Origin: Suilimivivens aceti
GTDB taxonomy: Bacteria; Bacillota; Clostridia; Lachnospirales; Lachnospiraceae
Assembly: GCF_025567405.1 (NCBI RefSeq)
Contig: NZ_JAOQKJ010000001.1
Span: 331,457-395,456, forward strand
Direction of reading: 5' to 3'
Length of the DNA stretch: 64,000 bases
Below are positions 16,414-25,391 of the stretch, in pieces (position 1 is the stretch's first letter; the number at the start of each line of letters is the position of its first letter). The notes under the pieces are model-generated. The model saw only the letters and a list, made by a program, of their open reading frames with translations. It did not search any database and had not been told where the DNA came from. Both the position numbers and the translations under genes were made by a program.

Positions 16414-17925
16414 TTACAGACTCTTGATAAACCGGTCGAATGCCTCCTGTCCCTCTGCAGTCCTCTTATAAACGCCTGCATCCTCAAGAACCTGCATGAA
16501 CACCAGACCGATTTCCTTTTCTATGACAGTATCGATATTTTCCTCATCTATCTTATCATACTTTGCAGAAAATTCCTCTACCCAGTCTGCATGTTTTGCA
16601 AGAACCTCATCCTTACGGATATCCTTTCCTGTCAGCACAGCTTCCTTTAAGGCTTCCATCTCACCCTTCAGCCTTGCCGGAAGTACGGCAACTCCCATCA
16701 CCTCGATCAGACCAATATTTTCCTTCTTGATGTGATGCAGCTTTGCATGGGGATGATACACACCAAGAGGATGCTCCTCTGTAGTAATGTTATTGCGGAG
16801 TACCAGATCCAGCTCATATCTGTCATCTCTCTTTCTGGCAATGGGTGTGATCGTATTGTGCTTCTCTCCGTCTGTCTCTGCAAAGATAAAGGCTGCCTCA
16901 TCGCTGTAGCCTCTCCAGGCATCCAGGATCTTATCTGCCAGTGCAATGATCCTCTCTGTATCCTCTCCGGAAAGGCGGATCACGGACATGGGCCACTTCA
17001 CAACGCCTGCTGCCACATCCTCAAAGCCGGGAACACTAAAGCTTCTCTCCACACCAGCTCTTGCCATGGCAAACTCATAATGACCGCCCTGGAAATGGTC
17101 ATGGCTTAAAATAGAGCCTCCCACGATCGGCAGATCCGCGTTGGAGCCAAGGATATAATGCGGGAACTGCTTCACAAAATCAAACAGCTTGCAGAAGGTA
17201 TTGTGATCGATCTTCATCGGCACATGCTGTCCGTTAAATACGATGCAGTGCTCATTGTAATATACATAAGGAGAATACTGGAATCCCCACTCACTTCCCT
17301 GAATAGTGATCGGGATGATCCTGTGGTTCTGTCTGGCCGGATGGTTCAGTCTGCCTGCATAGCCTTCATTTTCGCGGCAGAGCTGACACTTCGGATAGCT
17401 TGACTGCTTCGCATTCCTGGCTGCTGCAATAGCCCTTGGATCCTTCTCCGGCTTGGAGAGGTTGATCGTAATATCCAGATCTCCATATTCTGTAGAGGCG
17501 ATCCACTTTTTATCTTTCCTGGTACGGTATCTGCGGATATAGTCCGTATCACAGCTGAATTTGTAATAATATTCGGTAGCCTTCTTCGGGTTCTCTGCAT
17601 AGAGTGCGCGGAAGGTGCGGATCACTTCACTCGGTCTTGCGACCAGCATGCCCATGATCTTCGTATCAAACAGATCCCGGTAAACCACACTGTTTTCTTC
17701 CATCAATCCTGCTTCATATGCATAATCCAGCATTTCGGCAAGGATCCCCTCCAGATCTTCTACAGAAACACATACTTCTTCCTCACTGTCATCGATCTCC
17801 TGCAGCTGAAAAAGCTCTAACAGTCTGTTGATGGTATAGATTTTGTCCTCCTCCGGCACAAGTCCGGTCAGGATCCCATATGCTGTCAGCTTCCTGATAT
17901 TGTCAAAAATCTTTTTCTGTTCCAT
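16414..17925 (-). CDS. galT: UDP-glucose--hexose-1-phosphate uridylyltransferase, class II
   Basis: Leloir pathway enzyme exchanging UMP between UDP-glucose and galactose 1-phosphate. The 503-residue length and sequence are of the Firmicutes class II type, not the 350-residue class I. Seen are the N-terminal helical part, YPKCQLCRENEGYAGRLNHPA with a CxxC, and SHDHFQGG with His275 and His277 corresponding to the uridylylated-histidine motif of this class. GGGGAG precedes the start. It follows galK by 17 bases and is followed at once by the radical SAM gene. No galE lies in the window. Confidence 0.96.
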   Translation of the reverse strand: MEQKKIFDNIRKLTAYGILTGLVPEEDKIYTINRLLELFQLQEIDDSEEEVCVSVEDLEGILAEMLDYAYEAGLMEENSVVYRDLFDTKIMGMLVARPSEVIRTFRALYAENPKKATEYYYKFSCDTDYIRRYRTRKDKKWIASTEYGDLDITINLSKPEKDPRAIAAARNAKQSSYPKCQLCRENEGYAGRLNHPARQNHRIIPITIQGSEWGFQYSPYVYYNEHCIVFNGQHVPMKIDHNTFCKLFDFVKQFPHYILGSNADLPIVGGSILSHDHFQGGHYEFAMARAGVERSFSVPGFEDVAAGVVKWPMSVIRLSGEDTERIIALADKILDAWRGYSDEAAFIFAETDGEKHNTITPIARKRDDRYELDLVLRNNITTEEHPLGVYHPHAKLHHIKKENIGLIEVMGVAVLPARLKGEMEALKEAVLTGKDIRKDEVLAKHADWVEEFSAKYDKIDEENIDTVIEKEIGLVFMQVLEDAGVYKRTAEGQEAFDRFIKSL

Positions 17926-17942
17926 TTCTTATCTCCCCTGCC

Positions 17943-19106
17943 TTATAAAACTACCGGGCCGTCTCCAATCTCTACTACATAAAAGTCTGCCGCATAGCCG
18001 ATCTTTGCAAGATAGGCATCACCGACCTGTTTCTTAAAGGTATCGATCGCATCATCCTCTACGATACTTACAGTACAGCCTCCAAAGCCTGCACCCGTCA
18101 TACGGGATCCGATCACACCGGGCACCTTCCATGCTTCCTCAACCAGTGCATCAAGCTCGATACCGGTTACCTCATAGTCATCACGAAGAGAAACATGAGA
18201 AGCATTCATAAGCTGTCCAAACTGTGCGATATCATTGGCCTCCAGTGCCTTTACTGCCTTCAGCGTTCTCTGGTTCTCATAAACTGCGTGCTTTGCCCTT
18301 CTGACCCTTGTTTCGTCCTTGATCGCAAACTTATATTCTTCAAACTGCTCTTCACTCAGCTCGCCAAGGCTCTTGATATCTACTACCTTCTGCAGCTCTG
18401 CCAGTGCTGTTTCGCACTCGCTTCTTCTTTCATTGTACTTGGAATCCCCAAGTCCTCTCTTCTTGTTGCTGCAGGCGATCACGATCTTCGCATTCTGTAA
18501 TTTCACCGGCACATAGGCATAGGAAAGATCAGCTGTATCAAGGAAGATCGCATGCTCCTTCTTACCCATGGCGATAGCAAACTGATCCATGATGCCGCAG
18601 TTGACACCGTTGAATTTATTCTCAGAGAACTGGCCGATCAGTGCCAGATCCTGATTGCTTACCTGGAAACCGAAGAAATCACGCAGGATTGCTCCTGTCA
18701 GCACCTCTACGGATGCAGAGGAAGAAAGTCCGGATCCGTTGGGAATATTACCATTTAACAGAATGTCCATCCCCTGCGGGATCTCAAAGCCTCTCTCCCC
18801 GAATGCCCACATAACACCCTTCGGATAGTTGGTCCAGTCTGCCTCCTTCTCCGGCTTCAGACCGTCAAGGGAAGAATCGATCACACCAAGCTGTTCAAAA
18901 TTCATAGAATAGAAACGGAGTCTTCTGTCATTTCTCACCCTGGCGGCAGCATAGGTTCCGATCGTCAGTGCACAGGGAAAAACATGACCTCCGTTATAGT
19001 CTGTATGTTCTCCAATCAGATTTACACGTCCCGGTGCAAAAAACACCTTCACGCCATCTGTATCCCCAAATACTTTTCCAAATTCCTTTAAAACTGTTTC
19101 TTTCAT
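17943..19106 (-). CDS. galK: Galactokinase
   Basis: Phosphorylates D-galactose to galactose 1-phosphate. It is a 387-residue GHMP kinase with the sugar-binding signature GRVNLIGEHTDYNGGHVFP at residues 26-44, the ATP motif PNGSGLSSSASVEV and the C-terminal MTGAGFGGCTVSIV. The frame opens at 19154, but ATG 19106 has GGAGGG at proper distance and matches the family start. A strong terminator (19156-19190) separates it from the AraC gene upstream, so galK and galT need read-through or an unrecognised promoter in the short gap. Confidence 0.97.
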   Translation of the reverse strand: MKETVLKEFGKVFGDTDGVKVFFAPGRVNLIGEHTDYNGGHVFPCALTIGTYAAARVRNDRRLRFYSMNFEQLGVIDSSLDGLKPEKEADWTNYPKGVMWAFGERGFEIPQGMDILLNGNIPNGSGLSSSASVEVLTGAILRDFFGFQVSNQDLALIGQFSENKFNGVNCGIMDQFAIAMGKKEHAIFLDTADLSYAYVPVKLQNAKIVIACSNKKRGLGDSKYNERRSECETALAELQKVVDIKSLGELSEEQFEEYKFAIKDETRVRRAKHAVYENQRTLKAVKALEANDIAQFGQLMNASHVSLRDDYEVTGIELDALVEEAWKVPGVIGSRMTGAGFGGCTVSIVEDDAIDTFKKQVGDAYLAKIGYAADFYVVEIGDGPVVL

Positions 19107-19155
19107 TGCCAACCCTCCATTCACCTTTGTACCCTTATGGTAAATTAATACCAAT

Positions 19156-19190
19156 AAAAAAAACAGACAGGTTTGTTATACAAACCTGTC
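19156..19190 (-). terminator. Intrinsic terminator between the AraC gene and galK
   Basis: Perfect 10-bp stem GACAGGTTTG/CAAACCTGTC (19166-19175 with 19181-19190) with a TTATA-type loop. On the minus strand it is followed by TG and eight T residues (19156-19163). Confidence 0.85.
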
Positions 19191-19196
19191 AAAATG

Positions 19197-20099
19197 TTAA
19201 CCGTTTATTTTATTGACCTGATTGATAAAATCCTCGATCTGCTTCAGATATTCCTGATTCTTCCTGGTTTCCCCCTTCTGCATCTCCTTACGGTATGCTG
19301 AGGGTGACATCTGCTTTAACTGCCGGAATGCCTTGGAAAATACCAGCGGATCCGTATAGCCGCAGGAAAGGGCGATACTTTCTACCGGAAGTGCCGTTAC
19401 CTGCAGAAGCTCCGCCGCCTTAGTCAGGCGGAATACCGAAAGGAACTGCTGGGGTGACATTCCCATGGCTTTCTTAAATAATGTATAGAGATAGCTCCTG
19501 TTAATACAGACGTAATCGGCAACATCCGTGATCTTGATGGGATTGCAGTAATTCCCGACAATAAAAGCAACAGCCCGTTTCACATAGGTATCTGCCTTGT
19601 CATCCTCTCCCCTTTCTTCAACCGGTGCACTCTCTGCAATCAGGGAAAGGAATAGCTGAAGCTGTCCATTTCTCCGGAGCTCATTGGATACTCCAAAGGT
19701 ATTGTGCTCCAGCATATCCTTCACAGACTGATAAATCTCTTTCCCTTTATCTGTCTTAAATACCGGGCTTGTCAGGGACAGTCCCATGGAATTCAGCACA
19801 TCCTGTGCCAGAGAGCCATAGAATCCCACCCACACGTACGTCCAGGGATCTGCTTCATCCGCCTGGTAAAAAGCAAGCTCCTCTGGTGGGATCAGAAAGC
19901 CGTAGCCCTGCTCCAGCGGATATTCCTTGCCGCCAAGCTGAAGCCTTCCCCTGCCACTAACGATATAGTGGATCAGATAATGGGGCTTTAAGGCCGGGCC
20001 AAAGCTGTGAAGTGGCTCTGTCCTTGACAATCCGCAGCAATTCACATATAAGCTTCCGCTTTTTTCTCCGGTGAACTCACGCTGATATGCTTTTTCCAC
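19197..20099 (-). CDS. AraC family transcriptional regulator of the sugar locus
   Basis: A 300-residue regulator with an N-terminal cupin-type sensing domain (LKPHYLIHYIVSGRGRLQLGG) and a C-terminal double helix-turn-helix: ITDVADYVCINRSYLYTLFKKAMGMSPQQFL, then SIALSCGYTDPLVFSKAFRQLKQMSPSAYR. The start is GTG 20099 with AGGAG six bases upstream. It lies between GH130 and galK in the same direction and ends at a strong terminator, so it is the last gene of the ABC-GH3-GH130-AraC transcript. It probably senses the imported sugar and activates that transcript. Confidence 0.92.
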   Translation of the reverse strand: MEKAYQREFTGEKSGSLYVNCCGLSRTEPLHSFGPALKPHYLIHYIVSGRGRLQLGGKEYPLEQGYGFLIPPEELAFYQADEADPWTYVWVGFYGSLAQDVLNSMGLSLTSPVFKTDKGKEIYQSVKDMLEHNTFGVSNELRRNGQLQLFLSLIAESAPVEERGEDDKADTYVKRAVAFIVGNYCNPIKITDVADYVCINRSYLYTLFKKAMGMSPQQFLSVFRLTKAAELLQVTALPVESIALSCGYTDPLVFSKAFRQLKQMSPSAYRKEMQKGETRKNQEYLKQIEDFINQVNKING

Positions 20100-20142
20100 A
20101 CCCGGCTCCTTTCTGTAGCCCTCATTCTGTTCTGCTTCCCTG

Positions 20143-21123
20143 TTATCTTCTTGCTGCCGCTAGAAGCTCATCCACAGTCGTAAATGCCATACCAGTCACA
20201 GTATCTGCACATCCGTAATAGATTGCGATCCTTCCTGTATCTGCATCTGTCAGTGCTGCACAGGGGAAGGTTACGTTCGGCACATCACCAACACACTCAT
20301 AATATTCGTGAGGCGCCAGAATATATTCTTTGGATCTCGCCAGTACCTTCCATGGCTTCTCCAGATCCAGAAGTGCCACACCCATACGGTAAACAAAGCC
20401 ATTGCAGGTCGTGATAACTCCATGATAGATCAGAAGCCAGCCCTCATCAGTCTTGATCGGGATAGGCCCAGGTCCTACCTTGGTGCATTGCCATGCAGAC
20501 TCATCTCCGGGGATCGGCCCCATGATATGTCTGTGATGTCCCCAGAATTCCATGTCCTTACTGAAGCTGACGAAAATATCACCAAAAGGAGTATGTCCTG
20601 TATCACTGGGTCTCGAGAGCAGTGCGTACATACCATTGATCTTCTCCGGGAACAACACACCATTCCTGTTATAGGGAAGAAATGCGTTTTCAAGCTGTAC
20701 GAATTTTTTGAAATCATAGGTATAGGCTACGCCGATCGTCGGTCCATGATAGCCGTTGCACCATGTGATATAATATCTGTCCTCCAGGAAGCAGACCCTC
20801 GGATCATAACGGTATTCCCTGTGAAGGATCTCCTCATCCGCTCCCTCGAAATGGATCGGCTCATCCTCGATTTCCCAGTGAATGCCGTCCCTGCTTCTTC
20901 CCGCAAAAATATCCATACTGATAGATCTGCTGTCACAGCGGAATACCCCTGCAAAGCCATTCTCAAATGGAACTACCGCACTGTTAAAAACACTGTTGGA
21001 AACCTTATTTCCGTTTCTTCCGATGATCGGATTTTCGCTGTAGCGCCATACCGGCATGGTATATCCTTCCGGCTTGTCCTGCCATGGAATATTTGGCAGT
21101 GATTTTCCAATAATCTTACTCAT
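20143..21123 (-). CDS. GH130 glycoside phosphorylase (beta-mannoside phosphorylase type)
   Basis: A 326-residue five-bladed beta-propeller enzyme of family GH130. It is expected to cleave beta-mannosides with inorganic phosphate, releasing alpha-mannose 1-phosphate in the cytoplasm. YRYDPRV carries the general-acid Asp107. RNGNKVSNSVFNSAVVPF, the basic segment CDSRSIS and VGPGPIPIKTDEGWLLIYHG are other family segments. The length is nearer the mannooligosaccharide phosphorylases than the longer mannosylglucose phosphorylases, but acceptor specificity cannot be read reliably. It sits 30 bases downstream of GH3 and has no signal peptide, so it acts on imported oligosaccharides. Confidence 0.9.
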   Translation of the reverse strand: MSKIIGKSLPNIPWQDKPEGYTMPVWRYSENPIIGRNGNKVSNSVFNSAVVPFENGFAGVFRCDSRSISMDIFAGRSRDGIHWEIEDEPIHFEGADEEILHREYRYDPRVCFLEDRYYITWCNGYHGPTIGVAYTYDFKKFVQLENAFLPYNRNGVLFPEKINGMYALLSRPSDTGHTPFGDIFVSFSKDMEFWGHHRHIMGPIPGDESAWQCTKVGPGPIPIKTDEGWLLIYHGVITTCNGFVYRMGVALLDLEKPWKVLARSKEYILAPHEYYECVGDVPNVTFPCAALTDADTGRIAIYYGCADTVTGMAFTTVDELLAAARR

Positions 21124-21153
21124 ACGTATTCCATCCTTTGGTAATTCTTCTGT

Positions 21154-23436
21154 TTATTCTGTTACCTTAAGTTCTCCCTGCCACAGTTCCCTGTCCTGAT
21201 CCATTAGGACAATACGGAACATTCCGGGTTCTACTACCTTATTCATATCACAATTATACAATGCAAGCTCATCAAAGGCAATCCGTATTCCTGCCTCTTT
21301 TTCTTCTCCCGGTTTCAGGCGGATCTTGGTAAATCCCTTCAGTTCACGGACACGGCGTACTACAGAAGCCTGCAGATCTGTGATATACAGCTGAGGAACG
21401 CAGAAGCCTTCCCTGTCCCCTGCATTTTTTACCTTAAACTGCAGTTCCACTCCTGTTTTATGAAGCTGTTCTTCTGTTATTTCCTTTTTCTCCAGCTTTA
21501 CACCTGTATAGGTATATTCTGTATAATCAAGCCCATATCCAAAGGAAAACAACGGACTCTGCTTCTCATCCAGATAATGCATTGCCTGATAGGAGCTCTT
21601 GTAATTATAATAAACCGGCAGCTGTCCGTTTGCTCTCGGAAGGGATACCGGAAGTCTTCCGGACGGATTTACAATACCACGGAGGATCTCCGCAATGGCC
21701 TGTCCGCCGCAGGGTCCTGGATAGAAGGATAAAAGAAGAGCATCCGACTCCTTTTCCACTTCATTGATTATCATGGGACGTCCGGCTATAACAACAGTGA
21801 TCACCTTTTTGCTCTTTGCCCGTACTGCGCGGAACAGCCTCATTTGGGCTTCCGGGATATTCAGCTCTGACCGGTCCATGCCTTCCCCGCAGTCCATATA
21901 TAAGTGATCAGAAAGTCTGGCTGCACCGTTTGCATCAAAGTCAGCCGCTGTAAAGCGGCTGGATGAAGAACCAAGAACCACAACGCTCACATCACATTTT
22001 TCCGCTTTTTCTTCTGCTTCCAGAAGCATTTCCTCTGTAGTTTCTGTCAGGTCACTTCCCTTTGCGAAAAGGATCTCTGCTTCCGGATACTGTTTATGAA
22101 TTCCCTGATAAACAGTAGTTACCGAGTTTTCCCTGACAGGCGGTGTATAATCACCAAGCTGGCTGTAAATATCATCTGCATTTGGGCCAGTAACCAAAAT
22201 ACTTCCGGCATTTTCAAGAGGCAGGCTGTTTTCCCTGTTTTTCAACAGAATCACAGATTCTCTGGCAAGATTCAATGATTCCGGATACTCCTCATAAGAA
22301 AACTCCGGCAGCATATTTTCCTCAACGAATGGATGTTCAAAGATACCCGCTTCAAATTTCAGCTTCAGGACACGGCGTACCGCCTGATTGATCTCATCCT
22401 CTGTGATCAGTCCTTTTCCTACCGCCTCTTCCAGATGGCTGTAGGCTTCGTCCAGAAGCCCGACATCTACACCTGCCCGGAGTGCAAGTCCTGCTGAAAC
22501 GGTTCCATCACCTGTCATTTTATCAAGCTGATCGATTGCCAGTGCATCTGCCATAACAATGCCATCGAATCCGAATTCATTCCGCAGCAGCTCTGTCAGC
22601 AGCTTCCTGTTTGCATGACAGTAGATACCATCGATCTCATTATAGGCAGCCATGACACCCCTTACACCGGCTTTTACTGCACCCTGCATGGCCGGCAGAT
22701 GGATTTCTCTGAGTTCATGCTCTCCAATTCTTGCTGCACTGGCATTTACGCCACCAGTTGATTCTCCCTGTGCAGCAAAATGCTTGGCTACCACCTGTAC
22801 ACCGCCTTCATGGAGTCCCGTGATCGCTGCTGCCGCCAGATTGCTGCTTAAGAAAGGATCCTCACCATAGCATTCCTCAGATCTTCCCCATCTGGGATCC
22901 CGGAGCATATCCAACATGGAGCACAGCGCCAGGTGGGCACCCATACCTTTCAGCTGACTGCCACAGACACGATATGCTTTCCGCAAAAGTTCCGGATGAA
23001 ACGTTGCACCAGCAGCCAGATTAACCGGAAGAAGATATCCGTCCAGCGCCTGATGCCCGTGAGGACATTCCGAGCTCATCATGACCGGAATATGAAGTCT
23101 AGAATGCTCCATTACGTACTTTTGGATCTCATTATACAATTTTATGGCCATTTCTCCGCAAAGACCGTTTTCATAATCTCTCTCCGACCAGGGATCCGAA
23201 CGGTACAGCCCGTACAGGGCTCCAAGTCCTCCGCAGTTCTCCACCTCTTTATAAAATTCATCCTTCAGGGTAACAGTATCACCCTTTCTGTCATAGATCC
23301 GGAATCCATAAAGCTTCTGATTCAGCTGTCCTGCTTTTTCTTTCAGTGTCATTTCCGCAAGCAGCAGGTCAGCACGTTCTCCTGCACTTTTACCGGTATC
23401 CATCCATGATCTGTTTTCGCTACTATTTCTGTTCAT
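21154..23436 (-). CDS. GH3 family glycoside hydrolase (beta-glucosidase type)
   Basis: A 760-residue GH3 enzyme in the usual order: a TIM-barrel domain (about 20-330), an alpha/beta sandwich (about 390-600) and a C-terminal fibronectin III-like domain (about 665-760, starting near GVELQFKVKNAGDREG). The catalytic nucleophile is Asp297 in GIVMADALAID. The substrate loop KHFAAQGE (Lys218-His219) and the SMLDMLRDPRWGRSEECYGEDP segment are intact. There is no signal peptide, so it is cytoplasmic and works after ABC import. It probably removes beta-linked glucose, xylose or galactose from the non-reducing end. Neighbouring galK and galT hint at galactose, but that is inference. Confidence 0.93.
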   Translation of the reverse strand: MNRNSSENRSWMDTGKSAGERADLLLAEMTLKEKAGQLNQKLYGFRIYDRKGDTVTLKDEFYKEVENCGGLGALYGLYRSDPWSERDYENGLCGEMAIKLYNEIQKYVMEHSRLHIPVMMSSECPHGHQALDGYLLPVNLAAGATFHPELLRKAYRVCGSQLKGMGAHLALCSMLDMLRDPRWGRSEECYGEDPFLSSNLAAAAITGLHEGGVQVVAKHFAAQGESTGGVNASAARIGEHELREIHLPAMQGAVKAGVRGVMAAYNEIDGIYCHANRKLLTELLRNEFGFDGIVMADALAIDQLDKMTGDGTVSAGLALRAGVDVGLLDEAYSHLEEAVGKGLITEDEINQAVRRVLKLKFEAGIFEHPFVEENMLPEFSYEEYPESLNLARESVILLKNRENSLPLENAGSILVTGPNADDIYSQLGDYTPPVRENSVTTVYQGIHKQYPEAEILFAKGSDLTETTEEMLLEAEEKAEKCDVSVVVLGSSSSRFTAADFDANGAARLSDHLYMDCGEGMDRSELNIPEAQMRLFRAVRAKSKKVITVVIAGRPMIINEVEKESDALLLSFYPGPCGGQAIAEILRGIVNPSGRLPVSLPRANGQLPVYYNYKSSYQAMHYLDEKQSPLFSFGYGLDYTEYTYTGVKLEKKEITEEQLHKTGVELQFKVKNAGDREGFCVPQLYITDLQASVVRRVRELKGFTKIRLKPGEEKEAGIRIAFDELALYNCDMNKVVEPGMFRIVLMDQDRELWQGELKVTE

Positions 23437-23516
23437 TTTTCTATATCCTGCAGTTCTGCTTCCAGCAGTTCTCTCCTTTTAAATATCTGTTTTTACTTTT
23501 TCATCGCCCAGCCTGT

Positions 23517-24356
23517 TTACCCTTTCACTGCGCCATCTGAAAATCCCTTGTAGATCCATTTCTGTGCAAATATAAATCCTACAAATACAGGTATACTCAC
23601 CACGATAATTCCTGCTGCGATCACACTCCATTCTGACGAGTAAGGACCAATAAAGCGGTACAGCACTGTTGACATGACACCTTTTTCTGTTGCCGGCAGA
23701 TACAGAAATGCTGTATAAAAATCATTATAAATATATGTAATTTTAATAATGCAGGCAGTTACAATCGCCGGTTTTAACATCGGGAGCAGAATATTCCAGT
23801 AAATCCTGAAGTAGGAACAGCCTTCCATTAATGCAGACTCATCTACAGAAATGGAAATCTGATTCAGATACTGTCTGTAAAGATACAGGCTTACAATATC
23901 TACTCCGGAATATAGGATAACAACACTGAACAGATTATTGACAAGACCTACTCTGGCAAAATCCTTGAAAATGATCAGATGTACGATAATGCCTGGCACG
24001 AAGGAAGCCATCATATAAAATCTGTCAATAAATCCCTTTCCCTTAAACTGGAAACGGGACAGGCAGAAGGCAACCATTGTACACAATACAGTAGATATGA
24101 TGCAGGCAAATACTATAATAAAAATAGTATTTGCAAATCCTCTGAGCAAATTTCCCTTTATCATTACAGTTGCATAATTGCTGAAATTCTTAAAGTTTTC
24201 TGGAAGCTCCATGCTGCCCGTGGAGAGATATTCAATTTTCGTTTTAAAGGAAGCCAGAAAAACACCGATCAGAGGATAAATGACAACAAATGCCACAAAG
24301 ATCAATATGATGTATTTCAGGATAGCTATACTGTATTTTTTTACTTTATCACTCAT
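23517..24356 (-). CDS. Sugar ABC transporter permease, MalG type
   Basis: A 279-residue inner-membrane permease with six helices. The cytoplasmic EAA loop reads ESALMEGCSYFRIYWNILLPMLKPAI. ATG 24356 overlaps the end of the upstream permease gene by 8 bases, which shows coupling. The frame reaches 24407 but those residues are not membrane-like. It should pair with the MalF-type permease, which is frameshifted here, and with a shared MsmX-type ATPase encoded elsewhere, since no ATPase gene is in the locus. GH3 follows after about 80 bases. Confidence 0.92.
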   Translation of the reverse strand: MSDKVKKYSIAILKYIILIFVAFVVIYPLIGVFLASFKTKIEYLSTGSMELPENFKNFSNYATVMIKGNLLRGFANTIFIIVFACIISTVLCTMVAFCLSRFQFKGKGFIDRFYMMASFVPGIIVHLIIFKDFARVGLVNNLFSVVILYSGVDIVSLYLYRQYLNQISISVDESALMEGCSYFRIYWNILLPMLKPAIVTACIIKITYIYNDFYTAFLYLPATEKGVMSTVLYRFIGPYSSEWSVIAAGIIVVSIPVFVGFIFAQKWIYKGFSDGAVKG

Positions 24357-25273
24357 ATGTATTCTCATTCTCCTCCTTGAAAACAATATTCTTAAACACC
24401 ATAACAACAGCTGCTATCACCAGCATACAGATTGCCATGGCACAGGCCTGTCCATATTTGTTATAGCTGAATGCTGTCTCAATAAGTGTTGTGGAAAAAG
24501 AGTTCGTTCCATTCTTTCCATTCGTGAGAACATAAGGAATGTCAAATACAGAAATAGAATTCACAATGGAGAAAGTCGCCATCAGTCCGACAATCATTTT
24601 GATATTCGGATAAGTAATGGCTTTGAACATTGCCCATGCCCCCGGCTCCGTCAATTGCTGCTGCATCATAATATTCCGAGGAAATAGACTGCATAGTTCC
24701 AAGATAGATCAGAAAGCTGTAGCCCACATTTTTCCACAGGAAAATAAATGCCAGTGCAAAATTGCAGGTTTTAGGATCTGAAATCCATACCTTAATATAG
24801 TCACCAAAACCTGCCACATTCATCAGCGTATCCAATCCACCACCGATCTGATAGAACATACGGAATGCCATAGCTACCGCTACACCATTCATAATGAACG
24901 GGAAGAAAATGATTCCTTTAAAAAAGCCGCTCCCACGCAGCTTCTTGTTCATGATCACTGCGAGAAACAGTGAGAGCACCTGCTGCAGAAGCCCTGCCAG
25001 AAGATAATAACCTGCCGTCACAAATACATTTCTGTAGGATTCTGTTGTAAAAATATTTTTGTAATTATAAACGCCCACGAAATCATACGGTGACACAGAA
25101 CCCTTCCAGTCCGTAAAGCTGTAATAAAACATGGTAATGATAGGATATACTGTAAAATACAGAAGAAAGAGCATCGGAATTGTTAAGAACAGAATCAATA
25201 TCTTTCTTTTCTGCCATTTTCTTTTGGATCCCAGTTTCCCTTTTTCTTGTTTTGCCAATTGCTGTACCTCCAT
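24349..25273 (-). pseudogene. Sugar ABC transporter permease, MalF type, broken by a +1 frameshift
   Basis: Two frames together make one permease of about 307 residues. The first part runs from 25273 (MEVQQLAKQEKGKLGSK) through five helices to the EAA loop EYYDAAAIDGAG. The second part, in another frame, continues WAMFKAITYPNIKMIVG to the stop at 24349. The break is a run of five G on the coding strand (plus-strand C, 24639-24643); four would restore AIDGAGAWAMFKAI, the normal EAADGA...P loop. As read, the product is truncated after an unrelated tail ending at 24542. Either the gene is inactive or the base is a sequencing or assembly error. Neighbours are intact. Confidence 0.88.
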
Positions 25274-25309
25274 CCTGTTCCGACTTTCTCACTATTTTTT
25301 TGTCTTTTT

Positions 25310-25336
25310 TATACTATATTGATATCATATAGTATA
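25310..25336. other. AT-rich hairpin in the binding protein-permease gap
   Basis: TATACTATAT pairs with ATATAGTATA around a 7-base loop. In the operon transcript it lies between the stable hairpin at 25341-25367 and the MalF-type start. It could slow exonucleases or affect permease translation. Confidence 0.4.
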
Positions 25337-25340
25337 ATGA

Positions 25341-25367
25341 ATGGGAGAGCGTATACCGCCCTCCCAT
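25341..25367 (-). other. Stable intergenic hairpin after the binding-protein gene
   Basis: An 11-bp stem (ATGGGAGGGCG with CGCTCTCCCAT, one G-U pair, loop GTATA) lies 24 bases after the binding-protein stop. It has no T-tract on the operon strand, so it is not a simple terminator. Such hairpins usually protect the 3' end of binding-protein mRNA and let it exceed permease levels. Confidence 0.6.
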
Positions 25368-25391
25368 CAGGCTATCATGTGCTGAAGCTGC

